Source: Litchfieldella rifensis
Lineage (GTDB): Bacteria; Pseudomonadota; Gammaproteobacteria; Pseudomonadales; Halomonadaceae
DNA length: 64,000 nucleotides
Direction of reading: 5' to 3'
Assembly: GCF_042646605.1 (NCBI RefSeq)
Contig: NZ_JBHRUG010000013.1
Coordinates: forward strand, 62,001 to 126,000
In this document: positions 8,704 through 18,700 of the stretch, in pieces
Layout of the letters: every line of letters begins with the position of its first letter
Position numbering within the stretch: the stretch's first letter is position 1
Translations under genes and position numbers: made by a program
Notes under the pieces: model-generated
Databases searched by the model: none
What the model was told of the DNA's origin: nothing
What the model saw: only the letters and a program-made list of their open reading frames with translations

Positions 8704-10212
8704 TCATTCCAGCGCGGCATCCCAAGCCCTGGCATGCTCCACGGCCTTGTGCCAGCGTCGGTAGAGGGCAGCGCGCTCGCTCTCCTTCATGCCCGGGCGA
8801 TAGCACTGGGCGAGTTGCCACTTGGCATCGATCTCGGCACGATCCTTCCAGAAGCCGGTGGCCAGCCCGGCGAGGTAGGCGGCCCCGAGGGCCGTGGTCT
8901 CGGTGATGCGCGGCACCTTGACCGGCACTCCCAGGGTGTCGGCCTGGAACTGCATGAGGAAGGTATTGACCGAGGCGCCGCCGTCGGCACGCAGTTCCTT
9001 GAGCGGGATCCCGGACTCGGCGACCATGACCTCCACGACGTCGCGGGTCTGATAGGCGATGCTTTCCAGTACGGCACGCGCGATATGCGCCTTGCTGGTA
9101 CCTCGCGTTATCCCCAACAGCGTGCCGCGGGCATAGGGATCCCAATAGGGGGCACCGAGCCCCGTCAGCGCCGGCACGAAGTAGACGTTGTCGTTGGCGG
9201 GAAGGGACAGCGCCAGGTGTTCGGTATCCGCCGCATTGGCGATGATCTGCAACTCGTCGCGCAGCCACTGCACGGCGGCACCGGTGACGAAGATGGCCCC
9301 TTCCAGGGCGTACTCCACGGGTTCGTCGCCCACTCCCCAGGCGATGGTCGTCAACAGGCCGCGTTGGCTGGTCACCGGCTGGGTCCCGGTGTTCATCAGC
9401 ACGAAGGAGCCCGTGCCATAGGTGTTCTTGGCCAGGCCCTGGCCATAACAGGCCTCGCCGAACAGCGCCGCCTGCTGGTCGCCGGCGATTCCCGCCACCG
9501 GAACGCTGGCGCCGAAAAAGACCTCGGGATCCGTCTCGCCATAGACATGCGACGATGGCTTGACCTCGGGCAGGATGGCGGCGGGGATGTCGAGGATCTC
9601 CAGTAGCTCCGGATCCCACTCGAGTTCGAAGATGTTGTACAGCAGCGTGCGCGACGCATTGGAGACATCGGTAACATGCACTCGCCCGCCGGTCAGCTTG
9701 TACACCAGCCAGGCATCGATGGTGCCGAAAGCGAGCTCGCCTTGCTCCGCCCGCTCCCGCAGCCCGCTGACATTGTCCAGCAACCAGCGAACCTTGGTAC
9801 CGGAAAAATAGGGATCGCTGACCAGCCCGGTCTTGTTGCGAAAGAGCGGCTCGAGTCCACGCTCGCGCAATTCGTCACACAAGGCGGCGGTGCGACGGTC
9901 CTGCCAGACGATCGCCCGGTGGACCGGCTCGCCGGTCTGCCTGTCCCACAACAGGGCGGTTTCCCGCTGGTTGGTGATGCCGATAGCGACGAGCGCCTCG
10001 GCTTGGACATCCGCCCGCGCCAGGGCGTCCTCCGCGACCTGGAGCGTCACCTCCCAGATTTCCAGGGCGTCATGCTCGACCCAGCCCGGCTTGGGGTAAT
10101 GCTGGGTAAACTCCCGATAGGCCTTGCCCCTGACCGCGCCGTCATGATCGAACACGAGCACCGTCGAGCCGGTCGTCCCCTGATCGATCGCTAGTACATA
10201 GCCGTTTTTCAT
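8704..10212 (-). CDS. glpK: Glycerol kinase
   Basis: The enzyme phosphorylates glycerol with ATP to sn-glycerol-3-phosphate in the cytoplasm. The 502-residue protein shows the FGGY/actin-fold signatures AIDQGTTGST (9-18), GITNQRET, AIVWQDRR and the C-terminal RADGGASVN. ATG 10212 gives the standard N-terminus. The gene lies between the glycerol-binding protein gene and glpD, consistent with an import-phosphorylation-oxidation pathway. GlpF is absent here; entry is presumably through the ABC importer. Confidence 0.96.
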   Translation of the reverse strand: MKNGYVLAIDQGTTGSTVLVFDHDGAVRGKAYREFTQHYPKPGWVEHDALEIWEVTLQVAEDALARADVQAEALVAIGITNQRETALLWDRQTGEPVHRAIVWQDRRTAALCDELRERGLEPLFRNKTGLVSDPYFSGTKVRWLLDNVSGLRERAEQGELAFGTIDAWLVYKLTGGRVHVTDVSNASRTLLYNIFELEWDPELLEILDIPAAILPEVKPSSHVYGETDPEVFFGASVPVAGIAGDQQAALFGEACYGQGLAKNTYGTGSFVLMNTGTQPVTSQRGLLTTIAWGVGDEPVEYALEGAIFVTGAAVQWLRDELQIIANAADTEHLALSLPANDNVYFVPALTGLGAPYWDPYARGTLLGITRGTSKAHIARAVLESIAYQTRDVVEVMVAESGIPLKELRADGGASVNTFLMQFQADTLGVPVKVPRITETTALGAAYLAGLATGFWKDRAEIDAKWQLAQCYRPGMKESERAALYRRWHKAVEHARAWDAALE

Positions 10213-10295
10213 GCCTTTCTCACCTCGGACCTCCCCCTCATGCCCGGCGAGCACCGGCCATGAGGAGGCTCCTTGCTTGCGTTACGGGAAGGGCA

Positions 10296-12038
10296 TCACT
10301 GCCAGGACTGGATCAGCTCGTCATAGGAGACGGTAATCCCCTGGGGCTTTTCATTGTCGAGCTTGGCCTTGGGCGAGCCCGGCTGGCTGAGCCAGTATTC
10401 CGGATCTTCCTCCCCGTTCAGGCGCGGCCCGAAGTTGGCTTGCACGTTGGCGCGCTCGAGGCGTTCCATCACGCGGTCCTGCTCCTCAGCCAGCTGATCC
10501 ATGGCTTGTTGCGGGGTCCGCTCGCCGCTGATGGCATCCGACACATTGGCCCACCACAATTGCGCCATGCGCGGATAGTCGGGCACGTTGATACCGGTGT
10601 CGGTCCACAGGGCCCGTGCCGGGCTGCGGTAGAACTCGACCAGCCCGCCCAACTCGGCCTGGCGCTCGGTAAAGGACTCGTGGCGAATGTCGGATTCGCG
10701 AATCGGCGTCAGGCCGACATGGGTCTTCTTCAGCGAGGTCGACTTGGCCACCGTGAACTGCGCGAACAGCCAGGCCGCGGCACGCCGGTCGGCCTCGGTA
10801 TGCTTCATCAGCGTCCAGGCACCCACGTCCTGATAACCGACCTTCATGCCGTCTTCCCAGTAAGCGCCATGCGGTGACGGTGCCATGCGCCACAGCGGGT
10901 TGCCCTGGTCATCGGTTACCGCCAGCCCTTCGCCCACCATGTCGGCGGTGAACGCGGTGTACCAGAAGATCTGCTGGGCGATATTGCCCTGCGCCGGTAC
11001 CGGTCCCGCCTCGGAGAAGGTCATGCCGGAGGCGGCGGGCGGCGCATACTTGCCCAGCCACTCGATGAACTTGCTAAGCGAATACACCGCCGCCGGGCTG
11101 TTGGTGGCTCCGCCACGCGCGACACTGGAACCCACCGGGTGGCCCTCATCGTCGATTCGAATGCCCCACTCGTCGACCGGGACACCGTTGGGCAGTCCCT
11201 TGTCCCCCGCGCCTGCCATGGATAGCCAAGCGTCGGTGAAGCGCCAGCCAAGCGACGGATCGCGGCGCCCGTAGTCCATGTGCCCGAAGACACGCTGGCC
11301 ATCGATTTGCCCGACATGCTCGGTGAAGAACTCGGCGATATCCTCGTAGGCCGACCAGTTGACCGGCACGCCGAGTTCATAGCCGTAGATGTCGCGGAAC
11401 TGATCCTGCAGGTCCTCACGCTGGAACCAGTCGTAGCGGAACCAGTAGAGGTTGGCGAATTGCTGGTCGGGCAGTTGATAGAGCTTGCCGCTCGGATCGC
11501 GTGCCGAATCCAGGCCGATGAAGTCGTCCAGATCCAGGGTCGGCAGCGTGATGTCGGCGCCCTCACCGTTCATGTAGTCTTCGATGGGCAGGACCACGTC
11601 GTAACGGAAGTGGGTGCCGATCAGGTCGGCATCGGTGATGTAGGCATCGTAGATGGGACTGCGCGACTGCATCTCCGTCTGCAGGCGCTCGACGACATCG
11701 CCCTCCTGGATGATCGAGTGCTCCACATTGATCCCGGTGATCTCCGAGAAGGCCCTGGCCATCACCTCGGATTCAAAGGCATGCGTGGTGATGCTTTCCG
11801 CGACCGTATTGATCTCCATGCCGCGGTAGGGACGTGCGGCTTCGATGAACCAGCGCATCTCTTCCAGCTGTTCCTCGCGTGAGAGCGTCGAGGGCTGGAA
11901 CTCTTCGTCCACCCAGCGTTCGGCGATCGCCATGCGTTGGGCCATATCGTCTTCTTGCGCCGTTGCCGCGAACGCGACCGCCAGGCCCAGTGATATGACA
12001 CCGGATCCTGCGACCCATTTGGCGTGTGTTTTCAACAT
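10296..12038 (-). CDS. glpV: Glycerol ABC transporter substrate-binding protein (GlpV-like)
   Basis: This 580-residue secreted protein starts with a signal peptide ending near ATAQ at about residue 28. It has the large extracellular solute-binding fold, with YDAYITDADLIG, YQLPDQQFANLYWFRYDW and a TPIRESDIRHE block. Size, order and neighbours match the GlpSTPQV glycerol importer described in Rhizobium leguminosarum. It should bind glycerol in the periplasm. ATG 12038 follows GGAGG. A hairpin sits just upstream and may boost its mRNA relative to the membrane genes. Confidence 0.85.
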   Translation of the reverse strand: MLKTHAKWVAGSGVISLGLAVAFAATAQEDDMAQRMAIAERWVDEEFQPSTLSREEQLEEMRWFIEAARPYRGMEINTVAESITTHAFESEVMARAFSEITGINVEHSIIQEGDVVERLQTEMQSRSPIYDAYITDADLIGTHFRYDVVLPIEDYMNGEGADITLPTLDLDDFIGLDSARDPSGKLYQLPDQQFANLYWFRYDWFQREDLQDQFRDIYGYELGVPVNWSAYEDIAEFFTEHVGQIDGQRVFGHMDYGRRDPSLGWRFTDAWLSMAGAGDKGLPNGVPVDEWGIRIDDEGHPVGSSVARGGATNSPAAVYSLSKFIEWLGKYAPPAASGMTFSEAGPVPAQGNIAQQIFWYTAFTADMVGEGLAVTDDQGNPLWRMAPSPHGAYWEDGMKVGYQDVGAWTLMKHTEADRRAAAWLFAQFTVAKSTSLKKTHVGLTPIRESDIRHESFTERQAELGGLVEFYRSPARALWTDTGINVPDYPRMAQLWWANVSDAISGERTPQQAMDQLAEEQDRVMERLERANVQANFGPRLNGEEDPEYWLSQPGSPKAKLDNEKPQGITVSYDELIQSWQ

Positions 12039-12064
12039 CGTCAAACCTCCGATCTTGTTATTGT

Positions 12065-12085
12065 CTCGGCGAATGCACAGCCGAG
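12065..12085 (-). promoter_or_regulatory. Intercistronic hairpin before glpV
   Basis: CTCGGC and GCCGAG form a 6-bp stem about 15 bases upstream of the GGAGG site of glpV, in a 125-base gap within the operon. Such structures commonly stabilise the distal mRNA for abundant binding proteins. The role here is inferred. Confidence 0.35.
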
Positions 12086-12163
12086 GCATCGATTGCGCCA
12101 TCGTCCACTGTCTTCGGCCGGGGCAGCGCGGACCCCTGCCTACCTCGTTACCGCTGCGACTCC

Positions 12164-12436
12164 TCAGCCCCAGCGGATGATCACGATGAGCCATGCCACG
12201 CAGATCAGCGTCATGACCCACACCGGAAAGTCGGTGATTCCCACCCACGCCAGATGCAAATAGGCACTGCTCAAAAGCCCGATGAAGAGGCGGTCACCAC
12301 GGGTCGTCGACAGCGGTAGGAAGCCGCGACGTTCAATGCTGGGCGAAAGCTCGTGCCAGACCGTCATGCTCACCAGGATCAAGGCGATGGTGGCGAAGAA
12401 CAGCGCCGTCGGTGTCGTCCATACCATCCACTGCAT
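12164..12436 (-). CDS. DUF2160 small membrane protein of the glycerol transporter locus
   Basis: The 90-residue protein has about three transmembrane segments (TPTALFFATIALILVSM, GDRLFIGLLSSAYLHLAW and WVMTLICVAWLIVIIRW) and an ERRGFLPLSTTRGDRLFIG motif typical of DUF2160. This family is found almost exclusively between the permease and binding-protein genes of GlpSTPQV-type glycerol operons, which is its position here. It probably assists the importer, but its role is unproven. AGGAG lies about 7 bases before ATG 12436. Confidence 0.85.
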   Translation of the reverse strand: MQWMVWTTPTALFFATIALILVSMTVWHELSPSIERRGFLPLSTTRGDRLFIGLLSSAYLHLAWVGITDFPVWVMTLICVAWLIVIIRWG

Positions 12437-12451
12437 ATCGTTTCTCCTCGC

Positions 12452-13255
12452 TTACACGCGGCCCAGGGCAAAGCCACGAGCCAGGTTGTTACGCACGAAC
12501 CAGATCACCAGCGCTCCGGGGATCAACGTCAGCACACCGGCGGCTGCCAACAGGCCCCAATCGACACCCGAGGCACTGATGGTGCGCGTCATGACCACCG
12601 AGATAGGGCGGGCATCCACCGATGTCAGGGTTCTGGCCAGCAGCAGCTCGACCCAACTGAACATGAAGCAGAAGAACAGCGCGACACCGATTCCCCCCTT
12701 GATCATCGGCAGGAAAATCGTCAGGAAGAAACGCGGGAAGCTGTAACCATCGATATAGGCCGTTTCATCGATTTCCTTGGGAATCCCGGAAACGAAACCT
12801 TCGAGAATCCATACCGCCAGCGGTACGCTGAACAGGCAATGTGCCAGCGCCACGGCGATATGGGTATCAAACAACCCGATACTGGAATAGAGCTGAAAGA
12901 AGGGCAGCAGGAAGACGGCCGGAGGCGCCATACGGTTGGTCAACAGCCAGAAGAACAAGTGCTTGTCACCGGTGAAGGTAAACCGGGAGAAGGCATAGGC
13001 CGCGGGCAAGGCCACCGTCAGCGAGATGGCGGTATTCAGAATCACATAGGTCAGGGAATTGAGATATCCCCAATACCAGGTCGATGAGGTGAAGATCTTG
13101 ATGTAATTATCGAAGGTCAGCGTTTCCGGCCATAGATTGAAGCCACCGAGAATCTCACCATTCGGCTGCACGGATATGATGATCAGCCAATAGATGGGAA
13201 GCATCAGAAAAATGATATAGGCCAGGATTCCGACGAAACGTGTCTTGAAATGCAT
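12452..13255 (-). CDS. glpQ: Glycerol ABC transporter permease (GlpQ-like)
   Basis: This 267-residue inner-membrane permease of the MalG/carbohydrate type has about six helices. Its EAA loop (EIDETAYIDGYSFPRFFLTI) is the contact with the ATPase. It follows the first permease gene with a 10-base gap and precedes the DUF2160 gene. Together with GlpP it should form the glycerol channel. Confidence 0.9.
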   Translation of the reverse strand: MHFKTRFVGILAYIIFLMLPIYWLIIISVQPNGEILGGFNLWPETLTFDNYIKIFTSSTWYWGYLNSLTYVILNTAISLTVALPAAYAFSRFTFTGDKHLFFWLLTNRMAPPAVFLLPFFQLYSSIGLFDTHIAVALAHCLFSVPLAVWILEGFVSGIPKEIDETAYIDGYSFPRFFLTIFLPMIKGGIGVALFFCFMFSWVELLLARTLTSVDARPISVVMTRTISASGVDWGLLAAAGVLTLIPGALVIWFVRNNLARGFALGRV

Positions 13256-13265
13256 GGCGATTACC

Positions 13266-14129
<864 letters not shown>

Positions 14130-14133
14130 GGCC

Positions 14134-15222
14134 TTACTCCACGAGGAAATCGTCGGCGTAGAATTTCACCCAGGCATCGGGGAAACGAATCCAGGTCGTT
14201 CCCTGAGGGATGGGTTCGTCTTCTTCGATACGCATCTTGATATCGCGGCCACCCAGGTCGAGATCGACAATGCGATAAGTGCCCAGGTCCTCGACGAAAC
14301 GCACCTCGACCGGCATGGCATCCTCATCGTCGACGGAGGCCTGGACGACGAATTCGGGACGAATGCCCAGCACCAGGCGAGCACCGTTTCGCGCTTCGAG
14401 ACGCCGATACTGGTCTGCGGAAAGCGAACGTTCGGTGCTGCCGAACTTCACGCCGCCCGGCGTGAGCTCGACGTCGATCAGGTTCATGCCGGGGCTACCG
14501 ATGAAGTAGCCGACGAAGGTGTGCGCGGGGTGCTCGAAGAGTTCACGTGGTGTGCCGAACTGCACCACCTGCCCTTCATACATCACCGCGATCTTGTCGG
14601 CGAATGTCGAGGCCTCGAGTTGATCGTGGGTCACGTAGACCATGGTGATGTTGAACTTCTCGTGGATCTGCTTGAGCTTGCGGCGCAGTTTCCATTTCAG
14701 TTGGGGGTCGATCACCGTCAGCGGCTCATCGAAGAGAATGGCCGAGACGTCATCGCGCACCAGCCCACGCCCCATGGACACTTTCTGCTTCTCATCGGCG
14801 GTCAGTTGCTTCGCCTTGCGGTGCAGCATGGGCTGCAACTCGAGGATGTCGGCCACTTCCATGACCCGGGCCTGGACATGGGCTTCATCGCACTTCTGGT
14901 TGCGCAGCGGAAAGGCCAGGTTGTCGTACACCGTCATGGTGTCGTAGATCACCGGGAACTGGAAAACCTGGGCGATATTGCGCGCCTCGGGAGGCTGCTC
15001 GTTGACCCGCTTGCCGTCGAACAGCACCTCGCCCATGGAGGGTTGCAGAAGGCCCGAGATGATGTTGAGCAAGGTGCTCTTGCCGCAGCCGGAAGGGCCC
15101 AGCAGGGCGTAGGCCCCGCCCTGCTTCCAGACATGCTCCATCTCGCGAATCGCGTAGTCTTCCGGGCGGACGGGATTGGGCAGATAACTGTGGGCCAGGT
15201 TGCGCAAACTGATTTCAGCCAT
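14134..15222 (-). CDS. glpT: Glycerol ABC transporter ATP-binding protein (GlpT-like)
   Basis: The 362-residue ATPase has Walker A GPSGCGKST (about 39-47) and Walker B AILFDEPLTVID, followed by a MalK/UgpC-type regulatory OB domain. The usual LSGGQ signature is degenerate: the region reads QLTADEKQKVSMGRGLV. This unusual signature is known in one of the two unequal ATPases of these glycerol importers, so the sites are probably asymmetric. It overlaps the preceding ATPase gene by 8 bases. Confidence 0.88.
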   Translation of the reverse strand: MAEISLRNLAHSYLPNPVRPEDYAIREMEHVWKQGGAYALLGPSGCGKSTLLNIISGLLQPSMGEVLFDGKRVNEQPPEARNIAQVFQFPVIYDTMTVYDNLAFPLRNQKCDEAHVQARVMEVADILELQPMLHRKAKQLTADEKQKVSMGRGLVRDDVSAILFDEPLTVIDPQLKWKLRRKLKQIHEKFNITMVYVTHDQLEASTFADKIAVMYEGQVVQFGTPRELFEHPAHTFVGYFIGSPGMNLIDVELTPGGVKFGSTERSLSADQYRRLEARNGARLVLGIRPEFVVQASVDDEDAMPVEVRFVEDLGTYRIVDLDLGGRDIKMRIEEDEPIPQGTTWIRFPDAWVKFYADDFLVE

Positions 15223-16339
15223 GGTGACCTCCCTGGCGCTGTGGCGCCTTGATCAACGTTTCCTGTGCATCGAAGACCACCAGTTTGCTGCCGGGCACGA
15301 AGACCCTGACCGAGTCGTCGACGTCGAAGTCATGAATGCCGTTCAGATGCAGCACCAGGCTGAGGTGGCGATTGCTGACGTGCAGGAAGGTCTCAGAGCC
15401 GCTGATCTCGGCCAGATCCACCGTGACGTTGAATTCCAGATCGTCCTCGGCCAGCGGGGTCAGGCTCAGGTGGCTCGGCCGCACCCCCAATTGGTAGCGA
15501 CCATCCTCGAGTTCCCTGAGCCATGCGGGACGGGCAAAACACATGTCGGCGCCGAAATGCACCGACGCGCCACGCACCTGGACATCCAGCAGGTTGATGG
15601 GAGGCTCGGAGAACAGCCCGGCCGCCGTCACATTGCACGGATGCCCGTAGACCTCCTCCGTCGGTCCGCTCTGGATGATGCGGCCCTCATGCAGCAGCGT
15701 GGTGGTGCCCCCTAGCGCCAGGGCTTCGCTGGCCTCTGTGGTGGCATAGACCGCAATGGTGTTGCGCGCCTGAAACAGCTTGCGCATTTCCAGGCGCAGT
15801 TCCTCGCGCAACTTGTAGTCGAGATTGACCAGCGGTTCGTCGAACAGCACCAGGTCGGCATCCTTGACCAGCGCCCTGGCCATGGCGGTGCGCTGCTGTT
15901 GCCCGCCGGAGAGCTCCTGTGGATAGCGGTCGAGGAGATGCTCGATATGCAGCATCTCGGCGGTTTCCCGGACCCGACGCTTGATTTCCTGACGGTCGAC
16001 CCTGGCCAGTTTGAGTGGTGAGGCGATGTTGTCGAAGACGGTGAGACTGGGATAGTTGATGAATTGCTGATAAACCATGGAGACGTTGCGCTGACGTACC
16101 GGAACCCCGGTCACATCGTGACCGTTCATCAGAATGCGGCCCCGCGACGGAGGCTCCAGCCCCGCCATCAAGCGCATCAGCGTCGTCTTGCCGGCAAGGG
16201 TGCGCCCCAGGAGCACATTGAAGGAACCTGGCTCGAACGCCAGGTTGGCCTCGCTGATGTGCCTGGCGCCATCGACCACATGATCGACATTTTCAAGGGT
16301 CAGAGACATGCTGGACTCGTTGTCATCGTTGTTGGGCAT
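15215..16339 (-). CDS. glpS: Glycerol ABC transporter ATP-binding protein (GlpS-like)
   Basis: The 374-residue ATPase has an atypical Walker A (GRTLAGKTTL, where GPSGSGKST is usual), a consensus ELSGGQQQR signature and Walker B DLVLFDEPLVNLD. A C-terminal regulatory domain follows. It pairs with the downstream ATPase, whose signature motif is degenerate; each subunit seems to supply one good half-site. It is the first gene of the glycerol operon. The start could be ATG 16339 (GGGAG very close) or ATG 16309. Confidence 0.88.
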   Translation of the reverse strand: MPNNDDNESSMSLTLENVDHVVDGARHISEANLAFEPGSFNVLLGRTLAGKTTLMRLMAGLEPPSRGRILMNGHDVTGVPVRQRNVSMVYQQFINYPSLTVFDNIASPLKLARVDRQEIKRRVRETAEMLHIEHLLDRYPQELSGGQQQRTAMARALVKDADLVLFDEPLVNLDYKLREELRLEMRKLFQARNTIAVYATTEASEALALGGTTTLLHEGRIIQSGPTEEVYGHPCNVTAAGLFSEPPINLLDVQVRGASVHFGADMCFARPAWLRELEDGRYQLGVRPSHLSLTPLAEDDLEFNVTVDLAEISGSETFLHVSNRHLSLVLHLNGIHDFDVDDSVRVFVPGSKLVVFDAQETLIKAPQRQGGHHG

Positions 16340-16390
16340 GGGCTCCCGGTGACCGAGGCCAGAACGGGAGCGGCGACACGATTATTCATT

Positions 16391-16407
16391 TGCGAAAATG
16401 ATGCCAC
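16391..16407 (-). promoter_or_regulatory. Sigma-54 (-24/-12) promoter of the glycerol operon
   Basis: On the minus strand TGGCATCATTTTCGCA keeps the invariant GG-N10-GC spacing (GG at 16405-16404, GC at 16393-16392), and TGGCA matches the -24 element exactly. The predicted transcript starts near 16380, about 40 bases before glpS. The divergent gene encodes a sigma-54 activator, which fits. Confidence 0.75.
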
Positions 16408-16470
16408 CCCTTGCCCACCGATTGACCAAAAAGATATTAACCATCTGTTATTAAACTATTTTTTATCTTT

Positions 16471-16488
16471 CTTATACCTTGGTATAAG
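16471..16488. promoter_or_regulatory. Palindrome CTTATACC-TT-GGTATAAG in the glycerol regulatory region
   Basis: This is a perfect 8+8 inverted repeat in the AT-rich region between the sigma-54 promoter and the activator gene. It is a candidate protein-binding site; the partner is unknown. Confidence 0.45.
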
Positions 16489-16528
16489 ATAAATGATAGC
16501 GATTTTCGCTAGCCTTCCTGTAAAGTAG

Positions 16529-16577
16529 TGAACAGTCACGACAGAAGAAATGAACATTTTGTGTTCACAAATGAACA
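16529..16577. promoter_or_regulatory. Phased TGAACA sites: candidate upstream activating sequence
   Basis: TGAACA occurs at 16529-16534, 16551-16556 and 16572-16577, spaced 22 and 21 bases, about two helical turns. The middle copy pairs with TGTTCA (16562-16567) as TGAACA-N5-TGTTCA. The cluster is about 140-180 bases upstream of the -24/-12 promoter, the usual distance for an enhancer bound by a sigma-54 activator. It also lies just before the activator's own start, so autoregulation is possible. Confidence 0.6.
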
Positions 16578-16615
16578 TCCAGGATCAATAATAAGCCAGC
16601 CACCAGGTATTCCCG

Positions 16616-18448
16616 ATGAGCGAATCGCTTGTGCATCATCGTCAACGACTGCAGGCTGCCCAGCGCCGCTGCCAGAACCTGCCCATGGGCGAGCAATCCC
16701 CATTGCACGGCTCCGAACTGCGCCGACGCCTGGACGAGCATGCCGTGCTGTCGGTTCTGGAAAGCAGTATCGTCGCCGACTACGCCCAACTGCTCGAACA
16801 CTGGAAAAGCTACCTGGTCATGACCGACCGGGACGGTGTGCTGCTGCGTAGCTGGGGTCAGAGTGAGCTGATTCCCGACACGGCCCGGCCACTCTTTTCA
16901 CCCGGCCAGCCATGGAGCGAGTCGGCACTGGGGTGCAATGCCATCGGCATTTGCCTGCATGACCAACTCCCGACCTTCGTCAGTGGCAAGCAGCATTCCT
17001 TGCATGCGCTACGGGACCTGGAATGCTCCGCCGCTCCCCTGGTCGATCCACGTGGCGATGTCGACGGCTGTCTGGCCATGTTCGTCGACCCGCGGCGAGT
17101 GCGGAGCCGGACCCAGGGGTTCGTCCAGGTACTGGCCCAGCAACTGGAGAATCGCCGGCTGATCGACGCCTACGGCGATGGCCACTACCAACTCACCTTC
17201 AACAACTCTCCCGACAATCTCGACAGCCCGCGCGCGGGCCTGCTGATCATCGATAGTGCCGGCCAGCTGCAAGCCATGAATGCCAGGGCTCGCTGGATCC
17301 TCGGCGAACATATCCCGGCTCGCCTGCATTGGCATCAGCTATGCGGCACCCCTTGGCGAGAGGCCAGGGCCCACGTGGAAGGCCGCCTGGACATCACCTT
17401 CCACGGGCGTTTGCTCTGTCATGCCCGGCTATCGCCGCCTCGCCGCCCACAGGACCAGCGAGCTGCCCTGCACCCCGCCTGGCGGGCGCTGGATCTGGGT
17501 GACAGCAAGCTGCACCACGCCATCCTGCTGGCCGAACGCCTCAAGGATGCGGGCATCCCCATGCTGATCCAGGGTGAAACCGGCGTCGGCAAGGAGGTCT
17601 TCGTACGGGCTCTGCATGCGGCGAGCCAGCGCGCCGATATGCCCCTCGTCGCCATCAACTGCGCCGCCATTCCCAGCGAGTTGGTCGAGGCCGAACTGTT
17701 CGGCTACGAGCGCGGTGCCTTCACCGGCGCGGATCCTCGCGGCAAGATCGGGCGCATCCGTCAGGCGCATGGCGGCCGCTTGTTCCTGGACGAGATCGGC
17801 GACATGCCCCTGGGGGTTCAGGCACGTCTGCTGCGCGTGCTGCAAGAGCGCCAGGTCACGCCACTCGGTGCCACCGATGCCTATGCCGTGGATATCGAAC
17901 TGGTCGCCGCCACTCACCGGCCGCTGGAGGAGCAGGTGGCCGAGGGTCGTTTCCGCGCCGACCTCTACTACCGTCTGTGCGGGGTATCCTTGCCGTTGCC
18001 GCCCGTGCGCGAGCGGGAGGATCTCCGCCAGTTGGTCATGTCGCTACTCTCCGATCTGGCCACACCACTGCCGCCGCCCCGCCTGAGCGACGCCCTCTGG
18101 TCGCGAATCCAGTCCCATGCCTGGCCCGGCAATATCCGTGAACTGGAAAACCTGCTGCGGGTGGGGATGGCCATCGCGGACGGCAACATGCTCGATATCG
18201 ATCACCTGCCGGCCCTTTCCGCTACTCAACGGGCGTCGCTACCGCCGTCAGTGACTCGCACGGCTCCTTCCGCCGACAGCATGAGCGAACGACTGGCGCG
18301 GCATAACGGCAACGTCTCGTCGCTGGCCCGCGAGCTCGGCGTCAGCCGTACCACGCTCTACAAGTGGCTGCGAGATGCCGAGAAGCGCCACGCAAGTGTT
18401 GTGGACGACCAGGCGACCCAGGGGTGGCCGGACCAGGGCATTACCTGA
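16616..18448 (+). CDS. Sigma-54-dependent Fis-family activator (AcoR-like), probable glycerol regulator
   Basis: The 610-residue regulator has an AcoR-like N-terminal region with a GAF-type sensory segment (about 60-210). A central AAA+ domain follows, with Walker A GETGVGKE (about 319-326), the sigma-54 contact loop GAFTGA (about 366-371) and GGRLFLDEIGDMP. A Fis-type helix-turn-helix lies at the C-terminus (NVSSLARELGVSRTTLYKWL). It is intact in all key motifs. Its divergent position next to a -24/-12 promoter makes it the likely activator of the glycerol operon. Whether it senses glycerol or a derivative is not visible from sequence. Confidence 0.92.
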   Translation: MSESLVHHRQRLQAAQRRCQNLPMGEQSPLHGSELRRRLDEHAVLSVLESSIVADYAQLLEHWKSYLVMTDRDGVLLRSWGQSELIPDTARPLFSPGQPWSESALGCNAIGICLHDQLPTFVSGKQHSLHALRDLECSAAPLVDPRGDVDGCLAMFVDPRRVRSRTQGFVQVLAQQLENRRLIDAYGDGHYQLTFNNSPDNLDSPRAGLLIIDSAGQLQAMNARARWILGEHIPARLHWHQLCGTPWREARAHVEGRLDITFHGRLLCHARLSPPRRPQDQRAALHPAWRALDLGDSKLHHAILLAERLKDAGIPMLIQGETGVGKEVFVRALHAASQRADMPLVAINCAAIPSELVEAELFGYERGAFTGADPRGKIGRIRQAHGGRLFLDEIGDMPLGVQARLLRVLQERQVTPLGATDAYAVDIELVAATHRPLEEQVAEGRFRADLYYRLCGVSLPLPPVREREDLRQLVMSLLSDLATPLPPPRLSDALWSRIQSHAWPGNIRELENLLRVGMAIADGNMLDIDHLPALSATQRASLPPSVTRTAPSADSMSERLARHNGNVSSLARELGVSRTTLYKWLRDAEKRHASVVDDQATQGWPDQGIT

Positions 18449-18500
18449 CGTTTGCTTTCACCGGCGATGTTCGGTTTGCAACATCTGGAAGGAGAAGGGG

Positions 18501-18683
18501 TCACCGCCGGCTGGTGAGCCACGCGGCGTGCACCATGCCCGGAAAATAGCCGAGTAGGGTCAAGAGAACACTGATCCAGAAATGAAAGCCCGGCCCGGTC
18601 CGCCGATAGACGCCGACGGGTGGCAGGAGAAGCACCCACCAGCGACGACGCGGATTCCCCCGGCCGCTCCTCGCCGCCACCGT
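18501..18683 (-). CDS. YqaE/Pmp3 family small membrane protein
   Basis: The protein has the UPF0057/Pmp3 signature: LLLPPVGVYRRTG followed by HFWISVLLTLLGYFPGMVHA, two transmembrane helices. Homologues are stress-related proteolipids thought to affect membrane potential. GTG 18683 is chosen because AGGCG lies about 5 bases upstream and it gives about 60 residues, the family size. A TTG at 18704 overlapping the stop of the upstream gene would also be in frame and would imply translational coupling. Confidence 0.8.
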   Translation of the reverse strand, partial: TVAARSGRGNPRRRWWVLLLPPVGVYRRTGPGFHFWISVLLTLLGYFPGMVHAAWLTSRR

Positions 18684-18700
18684 TCGCCTGGCGGTGGCGT

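Noticed and set aside
16616..18448. GlpR-type repressor of glycerol genes
   Set aside because: The protein is a GAF/AAA+/Fis sigma-54 activator with GAFTGA, not a DeoR-family repressor.
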